Below, one piece after another: positions 1 through 7,251 of a DNA stretch of 7,321 nucleotides. The first letter of the stretch is position 1. Each line of letters opens with the position of its first letter. The DNA is taken from assembly GCA_021823825.1 (NCBI GenBank), contig JAKANJ010000027.1, positions 1 through 7,321 of the forward strand, given 5' to 3'. Made by a program: the position numbers and the translations under genes. The notes beneath the pieces were generated by a model. It did no database searches and was not told where the DNA came from. It was given only the letters and a program-made list of their open reading frames with translations. Source of the DNA: a bacterium (lineage in GTDB: Bacteria > Patescibacteriota > Minisyncoccia > Phycocordibacterales > UBA1550).

Positions 1-1214
1 TCAACCGTGATACAAAATGGCGTGCCAATTTCGTCCTGCCGACGATAGCGCTTACCAACATTGCCATTATCATCCCACATTATTTGAGGAATATTCTTTT
101 TGAGCGCTGAGTATATTTCTCGTGCTTTCGCAACGAGCTCCGGCTTATTTTTTAATAGCGGAAAGACTGCAGCTTTGACCGGTGCAATACGTGGAGAAAG
201 TTTTAAATAGACACGAGGTTCGTCACCAAGCACGTCTTCTCTGTAACTCGACATTAAAACTGCAAGGATCGTTCTGTCTACACCGAGTGATGGCTCAATG
301 ACATGAGGAACAATTGCTGGCTCCCCCTCCTTGTCTGCCATAGAAAGATTTTGATTTGAACCCTTCATGTGCGCCGTTAGATCGTAGTCTGTCCGGTAGG
401 CAAGACCGTATAGTTCTTTTCGTCCAAAAGGATAATCAAATTCAAAATCAATCGTTCGCTTTGAGTAAAATGCACGGTCAGCATCAGAAACCTCAAGCTC
501 GTGGATTTTCCCTGCGTCAATCCCCACCGCCTCAATATACGCATGGATCTGTTTTCGCCATTCTTCAAAAGATTCCTTCCACTCCTCTGCCCGCACAAAG
601 TATTCAATTTCCATCTGCTCAAATTCACGAACACGGAAGATATAATCTCGCGGAGCAATTTCATTTCGGAACGCTTTTCCTATTTGACCGATACCAAATG
701 GAAGTTTTGGATGAAAGGAGTCTACAACATTTTTAAAGTTAACAAAGATACCGCCAGCAGTTTCTGGGCGCAGATACGACACTGATGACTCATCTTCCGT
801 CGCGCCAATGTGTGTCTTGAACATCATGTTAAACTGACGTGCTTCACCCAACTTGCCACCACAATCAGGGCATTTTGTCGCATCCTCTAGCTGGTCCGCG
901 CGGAAACGACGCTTACACTTTGAGCACTCAACGAGTGGATCAGAAAAACCAGACACATGCCCGCTCGCTTCCCATACCTTTGGGTTCATAATGATAGCCG
1001 CATCAAGTCCGTACATGTCATCACGGCCCTGAACAAACATACTCCACCAAAGCTGTTTAATATTATTTTTGAGCTCAACACCAAGGGGGCCGTAGTCGTA
1101 GGTACCGGCAAGCCCGCCATAAATTTCTGAACCTTGGTAGATAAGTCCACGGCGTTTGCAAAGCGAAACAAGCTTTTCTGTTACTTCCTTTGGGTAAGAA
1201 TTTTCTCCATTCAT
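1..1214 (-). CDS. glyS: Glycyl-tRNA synthetase, class II single-chain type (C-terminus cut by window edge)
   Basis: Attaches glycine to tRNA-Gly in the cytoplasm using ATP; this is the alpha2 eukaryote/Firmicute-like form (also called glyQS), not the bacterial alpha2beta2 form. My reading of the minus strand from ATG at 1214 gives 404 complete codons with no stop before the edge. Visible landmarks: an N-terminal RRGLIYQGSEIYGG segment (residues 21-34), two CxxC pairs (97-100 and 115-118) that look like a zinc knuckle, RPETAGGIF (149-157), class II motif 2 around FRNE (182-185), and motif 3 with GVDR (311-314). From about residue 335 (VYLKLSPRIAPVKAAVFPL) the anticodon-binding domain begins. 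Homologues run about 430-460 residues, so some 30-60 residues are missing. The RPETA motif usually continues with Q; here it is G154. The start lies 6 nt after the TAA of the upstream gene with no clear Shine-Dalgarno, so translation is probably coupled. Family assignment is secure. Confidence 0.95.
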   Translation of the reverse strand, partial: MNGENSYPKEVTEKLVSLCKRRGLIYQGSEIYGGLAGTYDYGPLGVELKNNIKQLWWSMFVQGRDDMYGLDAAIIMNPKVWEASGHVSGFSDPLVECSKCKRRFRADQLEDATKCPDCGGKLGEARQFNMMFKTHIGATEDESSVSYLRPETAGGIFVNFKNVVDSFHPKLPFGIGQIGKAFRNEIAPRDYIFRVREFEQMEIEYFVRAEEWKESFEEWRKQIHAYIEAVGIDAGKIHELEVSDADRAFYSKRTIDFEFDYPFGRKELYGLAYRTDYDLTAHMKGSNQNLSMADKEGEPAIVPHVIEPSLGVDRTILAVLMSSYREDVLGDEPRVYLKLSPRIAPVKAAVFPLLKNKPELVAKAREIYSALKKNIPQIMWDDNGNVGKRYRRQDEIGTPFCITV

Positions 1215-1220
1215 AGTACG

Positions 1221-3131
1221 TTAATCTATCACAATTGCCTGATTTTGAGCAAATGACGGATCTCCTAAAAGATACGTGGTAATCGGATTTTTTGTATCCT
1301 GAACTTGCGTGTTGGTAAAGTCATCTGTCGCGCTAAGAACAAGCGGTCCCGTGAGCGAAGGTGTTTGTCTAAGCTGGCTTAGACTTGGAAGGAATGAAAT
1401 TTGGAAATCGACACTTCGTGATCCGCCCGCCGGCATGCGCCCGATGTTCCAAGTAACCTGGTTTGACGCCTGGTCGTAGGTAACATTTTCACCTGGTGGA
1501 GAGATTGCGCCAAGCCACTTCACGTAAATAGGTAGTGTTGTTGTAACGGATGCATTTGAGACATCATTTGATGAGTTGCGTGCCGAAAGTGCAATCGTAT
1601 AAGTTGTTTCCTTGTCTGCTGTTGGCGGCAGGGGTCCCGTGTTGGTGAAAGGACCTGTGGCATACATACCCGCAGCTGAAAGTAGCAGGCTTGTTTCAAA
1701 TTTTACCGTACGACTTGCAAACGTCGTAATGTCTTGAGGTACATTTATATCTGAAGCACGACGGGCACGTACATTTACTTCAAGGTCTATCTCGGGGTTC
1801 TTTATGTCACGTCCACCATTTGCGCCGAGGGCAACCGGAGAGAATCCGAAGCTCACCGTCCCACGCGCTCCTGGATTGATTGCTGCGAGCTCTGGCGTAG
1901 TAGATTTATCCCAAACGATAGTATTATCTGAAGAACGATAGAAACCACCTCCCGAAGCATAGATGAGGTATCGGTTGAGCGCATTCCCCTTCAGGGTGAC
2001 CTCAATGACCGCATCCGTTATTTGTGTCGGATTATTACTCTGCCAGAAAACATCTGCGCGAACGCCACGACCGGGAGAAACAACATGCTCAAGGCTATGA
2101 TCGTTATCCAGTGCAAGGTCAATCGCGATAAATGGCTTGGTGATAGTTAATGACTCTGTCGTTGAATTATAAACCGTATCAATAAATCGTTCATCAGTAG
2201 AACTTTGCGTTCCGAGTGATACTTTCACAATCTTTTCTTCGTTCTCGTTACCTTCAATCAAACCATGAACAACGATTGTGCGTTTTTCTTGTGGAGCCAA
2301 GGAGGAAACAAGCCATGTGTTGTTGCCGTATGTTGGTGCAGGGCTTGCACTTGAAAAAGTGAAACCAGAAGGGTACTCTGCCTCCACCAAAAGAGTGTTG
2401 ATAGGAGTATTACTATTTGAGGTAACGTCAATTGAAAGGTCTATTGTTTGACCAGAACTTACTTCCTTGAGCATGGTAAGCTGAATGTTTACCGGTGCAG
2501 ACAAAATTTTGACCGAATACGTTGTCGTCTTTCGAAGTGTCGCATTTGACCCAGCAAGACTGTAGTCAAGCGTAACGGTAACTGATTTATCGGTATTGGG
2601 CTCGCCATAAAAAACAGTACTGACCTTTTCCGTAGTCGACTGAGAAGGAAGGATTGTTCCGATATCCTGCGAATAGCGCGAGAGCACGGTCGTCCCATCT
2701 GCCGCATAAACACCTGAGGGGTATTCAATACGAATAGAGGCGTTCTGGACGGCGACCTTATTGCTATTTGTAATTTGGAAAGTAGTATCAAATGCAGAAC
2801 CTCCATCTACCGTAACAGGCGCTGCGACGTTAATCGCAATATTCTCCCCCGATATGATATTCGAACCGCGCCACCAGATAATTCCCGTAATTATTGAAGC
2901 AACAACAAAAAACGCAATAGACAATTTTACAAATTTTTTCATTTTTTTATGGCGCGCATCAAGTCTGGCCTGATCTTCCAAGAGTGCAGTGACATCTTCT
3001 TCTTGATTCCACTCTAGAGAAACGGGGGCTTCTTTCCGCTTCAAAATACCATCGGTTGAACGTGGTTTAAAATCTTTGGAATAAAGTTCCTTTTCAAGTT
3101 CAGCGATTCTGTCTTTTGCATCGTTTGGCAT
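1221..3131 (-). CDS. Single-pass membrane protein with repeated Ig-like (DUF11/CARDB-like) outer domains, function unknown
   Basis: I do not recognise a named family. The 636-residue product has a charged cytoplasmic N-terminus (1-66), one hydrophobic segment (about 67-87, FVKLSIAFFVVASIITGIIWW) preceded by KKMKK, then a long S/T/N/V-rich region without further membrane segments. By the positive-inside rule the C-terminal 550 residues lie outside the cell. That region looks like four beta-rich modules of about 110-130 residues (near 95-208, 214-330, 335-457, 479-605). Modules 1 and 2 share EYPSG at 136-140 and 252-256, and several modules end in a similar 'L.P...... V.F' strand pattern, as in DUF11/CARDB-type Ig folds. 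The protein contains no cysteine and no LPXTG-type sorting signal. ATG at 3131 follows an extended -10 element directly and no Shine-Dalgarno is visible. The gene lies 35 nt after recO and 6 nt before glyS. A role in cell surface structure or attachment is a guess; the topology is the firm part. Confidence 0.85.
   Translation of the reverse strand: MPNDAKDRIAELEKELYSKDFKPRSTDGILKRKEAPVSLEWNQEEDVTALLEDQARLDARHKKMKKFVKLSIAFFVVASIITGIIWWRGSNIISGENIAINVAAPVTVDGGSAFDTTFQITNSNKVAVQNASIRIEYPSGVYAADGTTVLSRYSQDIGTILPSQSTTEKVSTVFYGEPNTDKSVTVTLDYSLAGSNATLRKTTTYSVKILSAPVNIQLTMLKEVSSGQTIDLSIDVTSNSNTPINTLLVEAEYPSGFTFSSASPAPTYGNNTWLVSSLAPQEKRTIVVHGLIEGNENEEKIVKVSLGTQSSTDERFIDTVYNSTTESLTITKPFIAIDLALDNDHSLEHVVSPGRGVRADVFWQSNNPTQITDAVIEVTLKGNALNRYLIYASGGGFYRSSDNTIVWDKSTTPELAAINPGARGTVSFGFSPVALGANGGRDIKNPEIDLEVNVRARRASDINVPQDITTFASRTVKFETSLLLSAAGMYATGPFTNTGPLPPTADKETTYTIALSARNSSNDVSNASVTTTLPIYVKWLGAISPPGENVTYDQASNQVTWNIGRMPAGGSRSVDFQISFLPSLSQLRQTPSLTGPLVLSATDDFTNTQVQDTKNPITTYLLGDPSFAQNQAIVID
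1317..2849 (-). repeat. Four degenerate Ig-like protein repeats in the surface protein
   Basis: This covers residues 95-605. Repeats are visible only at protein level. Modules 1 and 2 show the same order: a strand with N-S-N polar residues (TNSNK near 121-125, TSNSN near 237-241), then an EYPSG turn 11-15 residues later, then an (I/L).(S/T)(I/L)(L/A)P turn and an alternating hydrophobic strand. Modules 3 and 4 keep the polar N-rich turn (QSNNPTQ 364-370; RNSSNDVSNAS 518-528), a W-containing strand (IVWD 405-408; VTWN 559-562) and a P-G-A/A-G-G turn before the last strand. Module borders are approximate and made by eye. Confidence 0.6.
2871..2933 (-). other. Predicted transmembrane anchor of the surface protein
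   Basis: Residues 67-87 of the 636-residue protein are an uninterrupted hydrophobic stretch ending in WWRG, flanked on the N-side by HKKMKK. It is too far from the N-terminus to be a classical cleaved signal peptide, so it is best read as a signal anchor with the N-terminus in the cytoplasm. Confidence 0.8.
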
Positions 3132-3137
3132 TTTTCT

Positions 3138-3146
3138 AGTATACCA
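3138..3146 (-). promoter_or_regulatory. Extended -10 promoter element before the surface-protein gene
   Basis: On the minus strand the sequence TGGTATACT matches an extended -10 (TGnTATAMT), with TATACT at 3143-3138. No convincing -35 lies 16-18 nt upstream (T-rich TTTTCT near 3165-3160 at best), which is usual for extended -10 promoters. Normal spacing from the -10 puts the transcription start at about 3131, the A of the ATG itself, so the transcript could be leaderless or nearly so. It would allow the surface-protein gene and glyS to be expressed apart from ileS-recO. Confidence 0.5.
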
Positions 3147-3166
3147 CTTTTTGCGTGCGAGAAAAT

Positions 3167-3751
3167 CTACAGATGCGATGAGGTAACAGCGCCATGAATG
3201 AGAGGAACCACAGAGGCTTGCACGCTATTAAACTTACTAATTAGATCCAAAGAGTACTCGCCAGGGACAAGGAAGGGTTCGTAGCCCAGCCCATTAATAT
3301 ACCCAAGCATAAAAAGTGCGCGAAAAGTGGTCAGTGTTTCCACGGCTGAATACAAGGTGTTTGGGACCACCTCCTTCATGAGGAATAAAGCAAAGTTGAG
3401 AAGATCAATAAAAAGGTCCTCCTCACGACCCTCCCCCTGTAGTAGTCGCGACGTAAATGAGCAGGCCTGAATAAAAAGTCTCCTTTGCTCGGGCCCTCCA
3501 ATAATAGTAAGTGGTTGCTCCTCGCTTGCACTGGTGATACGCCAGACTTCTTTTCCTCGGACTAAATCAGCAAAAATAATCGCATTATCCTGGAGGACAT
3601 ATCGTAGCTTTGATTTCCCCTCGCGAACGGATTGTGCCGATGCCCATACGAGACCAAGCTCTTCCGTAAAAATTTTATAAAAGCGATTTGATTCTCCACG
3701 ATTCTGGCTCTCAAGAATAATTCCTCGCGTGTGGTATATATGGTGCGACAT
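3167..3751 (-). CDS. recO: DNA repair protein RecO, short form
   Basis: RecO helps load RecA onto SSB-coated single-stranded DNA in the RecFOR pathway and can anneal complementary strands. The 194-residue product starts with the RecO N-terminal OB-fold: TRGIILESQNRGESNRFYKIFTEELG (8-33), SVREGKSKLRYVLQ (41-54) and DLVRGKEVWRITSA (62-75) follow the family pattern closely. A mostly helical part follows (about 88-156). Typical RecO is about 240 residues with a four-cysteine zinc site in the C-terminal half; here the only cysteine is C97 and the protein ends about 40 residues after the helical part. The 35-nt gap after the TAG leaves no room for a lost C-terminus, so this is a short form rather than a visible frameshift. 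ATG at 3751 lies 3 nt after the ileS stop; GAGAAG, 6 nt before the ATG, is a plausible weak ribosome binding site. Co-transcribed with ileS. Confidence 0.88.
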   Translation of the reverse strand: MSHHIYHTRGIILESQNRGESNRFYKIFTEELGLVWASAQSVREGKSKLRYVLQDNAIIFADLVRGKEVWRITSASEEQPLTIIGGPEQRRLFIQACSFTSRLLQGEGREEDLFIDLLNFALFLMKEVVPNTLYSAVETLTTFRALFMLGYINGLGYEPFLVPGEYSLDLISKFNSVQASVVPLIHGAVTSSHL

Positions 3752-3754
3752 AGC

Positions 3755-6700
3755 TTACTTCTCAAGAGCAAGAGTAAACGAGGTATCACCAATAAGAACA
3801 GGCTCTCCTGAAACATCTGCAAACGAAATATCACGGAGAAGTGCAGTTTTCTTAAGATCCGCCTCAAATATTTTTACAAGCGCTCTGCCATTATCATCAG
3901 ACTGAATTTTAAGCGCAACGATATCTGAAGGCATGAGGCCAGTTGTCTTTCGAAGTTCCTGAACCGTACGGAGCAAGTCACGAAACTGTCCCTCCTGCTT
4001 GAGCTCTGCGGTAATGGCGGTGTCCAAGACAACTTCGTCCAGAATTTTCTCATCAAAGACTACTTCTTTTATGTTAACTTCGTCTAAGACAAGTTCAACG
4101 TAGCCCTCTTTGCCCTTGAGAGTTGTACCTTTTATCGTAAGACGTGCGAGGGGCTGCCTAATTTTAATCCCCGCCTTTGCGCGCGCCTCAAGCGCAAGCG
4201 AAACGATGCGTCTCGCCTCTGCCATTTCTGTCAGAATTTTCTCGTCTCCGTCGCTCAAATTTTCATCAGCGCGAACAGGCCACTGCTCAAGATGGACACT
4301 TTCCTTTGTTCCCCCAACCCGAAGGTATATATAATCGGATAAAAACGGCATTACGGGTGCAAGCACCTTTGAAAACTCTAGAAAGACTGTATGGAGTGTT
4401 GCGAGTGCTTCTTGCCGTTCTTTCAGGTCGTCAGATTTAAATCGATCGCGCGACCGTCGCAAATACCAAGTTGAGAGATCATCAATAAATAAGTTGAATG
4501 GTTTTACCGCGCAATCAAGCTCATATGCATCGAGCGCGATAGTTGTTTCGTGTTGAACCTCCTTCAGCCGTGCAAGGATCCACTGGTCAAGTACATTAGT
4601 TGATGATGTTTGTATGTTTTCCTTTGTCGCATACAGCTCATAAAAAGAGAGCACATTAATGAGGCGCATGATGAACTTCTTGACCACCTCATCAACACCG
4701 CGAACAGAAAATGCGAGATCTTCACTGTGGACCACCGGTGAAGACAAAAGGTACTGGCGTAGCGCATCTGCGCCGTATTGGTTTAGAACGTCCCATGGGT
4801 CAGGATAATTTTTAAGCTTCTTGGACATTTTTTGTCCGTCTTCTGCAAGGATGAGGCCATTCACGACAACGTTTTCAAACGGTGTGACATCAAAAAGCCC
4901 CGCCGACAAGACAAGGAGCGATGAAAACCACCCTCTTGTTTGATCGAGACCCTCTGCAATAAAATTTGCGGGAAAGTTTTTCTCAAAAAGTTCTTTATTT
5001 TCAAACGGGTAATGGAATTGCGCATAGGGCATTGAGCCAGATTCATACCAGCAATCAAACACATCGGGGATACGTTTCATTGGCTCACCCTTGCTATCGG
5101 TCATCAAAACCTCATCAATATAAGGTCGATGTAAATTCAAAGCGCCTGTCTCGTCGTGTGGAGCAAGAAGAAAATTTAGTTTCTTCACCTCGCCATTTTT
5201 AAGAGACATTTCTGAATTAGCCGAAGCTTTATCCGCACGTATCTCCTCCTCGGTTGAAAGATTCGCACCAGAAATCATCATCCGCGCTGGACTTTCATGT
5301 GTTATAAACAAAATCGCCTTACCTTGGAACTGTCTTTCTTGATCATATAAACATGCAACGGCTCTGTTTTGTACTTCCTGATACGTCTCTCCGCCCTCCG
5401 TACGATAGGAAAGTGGCAAATCGCCCAACTTCCCATTTTGATTCCAAAAGTCCTCCAGTGGTTTTCCTTCAAAAATACCGACGTTTATTTCCTTTAAACG
5501 ATCATCCGTTACGACCTCTTGCACACCAAGAGCAGAAGCAACAATTGCTGCTGTTTCCTGCGAACGTAAGAGCGGTGAAACGACAATACGGTCAATTTTT
5601 GTCCCTTTGAGCGATGCGGCACCCTCGGCAACTTCTTTTTTCCCTCTTTCTGTTAAGTGATTATCTGGGTCACCAACACTATCGAGTATTCCTTTTTCGT
5701 TTGCTTGTGCCCAGCCATGACGCATGACGTAATACGTATTCTTTGGCTTGTCTGATCTTTGCTCCGCAAGCTCTTTTACCGAACCGACGACCTTGGTTTC
5801 ACTACCGTCTTTGTTTTTCCATATAGGTAGTGGTGCGCCCCAATAACGCGTACGTGAAATTGCCCACTCAGGCGCGCCTTCAAGCAGTTTTCCAAAGCGC
5901 CCATCGCGCATGCCAGAAGGTACCCATGAAGTTTTCGCATTTTCAACAAGCAGTTTATGCTTGAGAAGGGGTACATTAATAAACCATGACCCTGCTGCGT
6001 AATTGAGGAGCGGTGTGTCACAGCGCCAGCAATGAGGATATGCGTGGATGATTTTCTCCTTTGAAAAAAGCGCTCCTGCACCCGCAAGATACTTAATGAC
6101 TAAAATATCTGTTGCCTGATGATCATCCTTTGGCTTTACCGGAGCTCCCGCAAAATCTAAGACCTCCGCCTTCATTGTTCCATCCATGCCAACATGTTGC
6201 ACAAATGGCAGTTGTTCAGCCTTACCGAGGTTCATGTCATCTTCTCCAAATGCTGGCGCGATATGCACGATACCCGTTCCGCTGTCCATTGTCACAAAAT
6301 CTGCAGCATAGATTTTCCATCCTCTTTCACGATTGTCCAGATTTTCTTTTGAAGCGTAGTAATTAAATAGTGGTTTGTAGGATTTACCAACAAGGTCCTG
6401 GCCTTTCATTTTTCCAAGAATCTTGTACTCATTCCCCGCAAGCACCGTTTCAGCTCGTGCAGATGCAAGAATATAGTTAATATCTCCGACGGCAACCTTG
6501 AGATATTCTTCTGCCGCGTTCACCGCAAGTGCAACGTTGCCCGGAAGCGTCCAAGGCGTTGTTGTCCAAGCGAGGACAAACGTCCCCGGTTCATCGACTA
6601 ATTCAAATTTTGCTGTTACTGAAATATCGGTGATGTCTTTGTACCCAAGAGCAATTTCGTTACTCGAGAGTGTTGTTTCACACCGAGGACAAATATGCAT

Positions 6701-7231
6701 TGACTTAAAGCCCTGATGCGCAAGACCCTTGTGGTGCAGTGTTTTGAATGCCCACCATACTGACTCCGTATAAGTAGAGTCCATCGTTTTATATGAATGC
6801 TCCATATCAATAAAACGACCGATGCGAGGAATCATTTTCTTCCACTCCGTATCATAGCGAAGAACCGCGGCATGCGCTGCTGCATTAAATTTCCCAATAC
6901 CGTATGTTTCAATATCTTTTTTGTGCGCAAGCCCCAACTCCTGTTCAATCAAGTTTTCAATCGGAAGCCCATGGCAGTCCCATCCCCATACGCGACGCAC
7001 ATGACGCCCGCGCATTGTCTGGTAACGGGGAATAACATCTTTGATAACGCTCGCAAGAATGTGCCCATAGTGTGGAAGGCCCGTTGCAAAAGGAGGACCG
7101 TCGTAAAAAACGAACTCTTTACCCTTTGCTGTTTGTGCAAGTGATTTTTCAAAAATATGTGCAGACTCCCATTTTGCAAGAATCTCCTCTTCGCGCTTTG
7201 CTATATCAGTTTTTTTCTGAGTTTCTTCCAT
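3755..7231 (-). CDS. ileS: Isoleucyl-tRNA synthetase (type 2, eukaryote-like) with an inserted histidine-phosphatase domain
   Basis: Charges tRNA-Ile with isoleucine in the cytoplasm and edits misacylated valine. Residue numbers count from the upstream GTG at 7255 (1166 aa); from the preferred ATG at 7231 subtract 8 (1158 aa). Landmarks: GPPFATGLPHYGH with the HIGH-type box HYGH (62-65), GWDCHGLP (91-98), zinc-type pairs CPRC (189-192) and CWRC (409-412), the editing domain with threonine-rich WTTTPWTLPGN (230-240) and HIAPAFGEDD (331-340), SRTRYWGAPLPIW (467-479), DVFDCWYESGSMPYAQFH (731-748), the KMSKS-type loop KMSKK followed by LKNYPDP (809-820), the anticodon-binding helical domain with STWYLRRSRDRF (928-939), and the type-2 C-terminal domain (DUF5915-like, from about IKIRQPLARLTI, 1030-1041). 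A complete histidine-phosphatase domain interrupts the enzyme at about 504-696. Without it the length is about 965 residues, normal for IleRS. ATG is preferred because GTG would lie upstream of the best -10 candidate; neither start has a good Shine-Dalgarno. Confidence 0.95.
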   Translation of the reverse strand: MEETQKKTDIAKREEEILAKWESAHIFEKSLAQTAKGKEFVFYDGPPFATGLPHYGHILASVIKDVIPRYQTMRGRHVRRVWGWDCHGLPIENLIEQELGLAHKKDIETYGIGKFNAAAHAAVLRYDTEWKKMIPRIGRFIDMEHSYKTMDSTYTESVWWAFKTLHHKGLAHQGFKSMHICPRCETTLSSNEIALGYKDITDISVTAKFELVDEPGTFVLAWTTTPWTLPGNVALAVNAAEEYLKVAVGDINYILASARAETVLAGNEYKILGKMKGQDLVGKSYKPLFNYYASKENLDNRERGWKIYAADFVTMDSGTGIVHIAPAFGEDDMNLGKAEQLPFVQHVGMDGTMKAEVLDFAGAPVKPKDDHQATDILVIKYLAGAGALFSKEKIIHAYPHCWRCDTPLLNYAAGSWFINVPLLKHKLLVENAKTSWVPSGMRDGRFGKLLEGAPEWAISRTRYWGAPLPIWKNKDGSETKVVGSVKELAEQRSDKPKNTYYVMRHGWAQANEKGILDSVGDPDNHLTERGKKEVAEGAASLKGTKIDRIVVSPLLRSQETAAIVASALGVQEVVTDDRLKEINVGIFEGKPLEDFWNQNGKLGDLPLSYRTEGGETYQEVQNRAVACLYDQERQFQGKAILFITHESPARMMISGANLSTEEEIRADKASANSEMSLKNGEVKKLNFLLAPHDETGALNLHRPYIDEVLMTDSKGEPMKRIPDVFDCWYESGSMPYAQFHYPFENKELFEKNFPANFIAEGLDQTRGWFSSLLVLSAGLFDVTPFENVVVNGLILAEDGQKMSKKLKNYPDPWDVLNQYGADALRQYLLSSPVVHSEDLAFSVRGVDEVVKKFIMRLINVLSFYELYATKENIQTSSTNVLDQWILARLKEVQHETTIALDAYELDCAVKPFNLFIDDLSTWYLRRSRDRFKSDDLKERQEALATLHTVFLEFSKVLAPVMPFLSDYIYLRVGGTKESVHLEQWPVRADENLSDGDEKILTEMAEARRIVSLALEARAKAGIKIRQPLARLTIKGTTLKGKEGYVELVLDEVNIKEVVFDEKILDEVVLDTAITAELKQEGQFRDLLRTVQELRKTTGLMPSDIVALKIQSDDNGRALVKIFEADLKKTALLRDISFADVSGEPVLIGDTSFTLALEK
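5168..5746 (-). other. Histidine-phosphatase (phosphoglycerate-mutase-like) domain inserted in IleRS
   Basis: Residues about 504-696 of the ileS product (numbering from 7255). The histidine phosphatase core is complete: opening strand TYYVMRHG with the phospho-acceptor H513 and R512, LTERGKKEV (534-542, the usual LTxxG box), SPLLRSQETA (560-569) with core R564, RLKEINVGIFEG (586-597) with the acidic E589 position and the xxGxxEG box, and ITHES (651-655) with the second core histidine H653. A closing strand (EMSLKNGEVKKLNF, 682-695) completes the fold. It starts right after the synthetase segment VVGSVKELAEQ (489-499) and ends before NLHRPYIDE (707-715), which are close together in ordinary type-2 IleRS. 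The frame is continuous across both joints. The family acts on phosphomonoesters through a phosphohistidine; the substrate here is unknown. Confidence 0.9.
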
Positions 7232-7234
7232 ATC

Positions 7235-7251
7235 TATCACAATATCACAAT
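7235..7251. repeat. Short tandem direct repeat at the ileS start
   Basis: Two overlapping copies of TATCACAAT (7235-7243 and 7243-7251, period 8) lie between the two possible ileS starts. Read on the minus strand they give ATTGTGATATTGTGATA. If GTG at 7255 is used they are coding; if ATG at 7231 is used they form the promoter/leader. A chance low-complexity repeat is possible. Confidence 0.5.

Noticed and set aside
356..785. Plus-strand open frames of 94-126 codons
   Set aside because: They lie wholly within the glyS coding region on the other strand, overlap one another in different frames, and their translations show no domain-like patterns.
3132..3166. Missing C-terminus of RecO restored by frameshift
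   Set aside because: Only 35 nt separate the recO stop from the next ATG, not enough for a zinc-binding region, and no homopolymer slip site stands out near the stop.
5156..5743. Histidine phosphatase as a separate gene or assembly chimera
   Set aside because: The ileS frame is continuous through both joints, there are no start/stop signals at the borders, and base composition looks similar on each side; a fused domain is the simpler reading.
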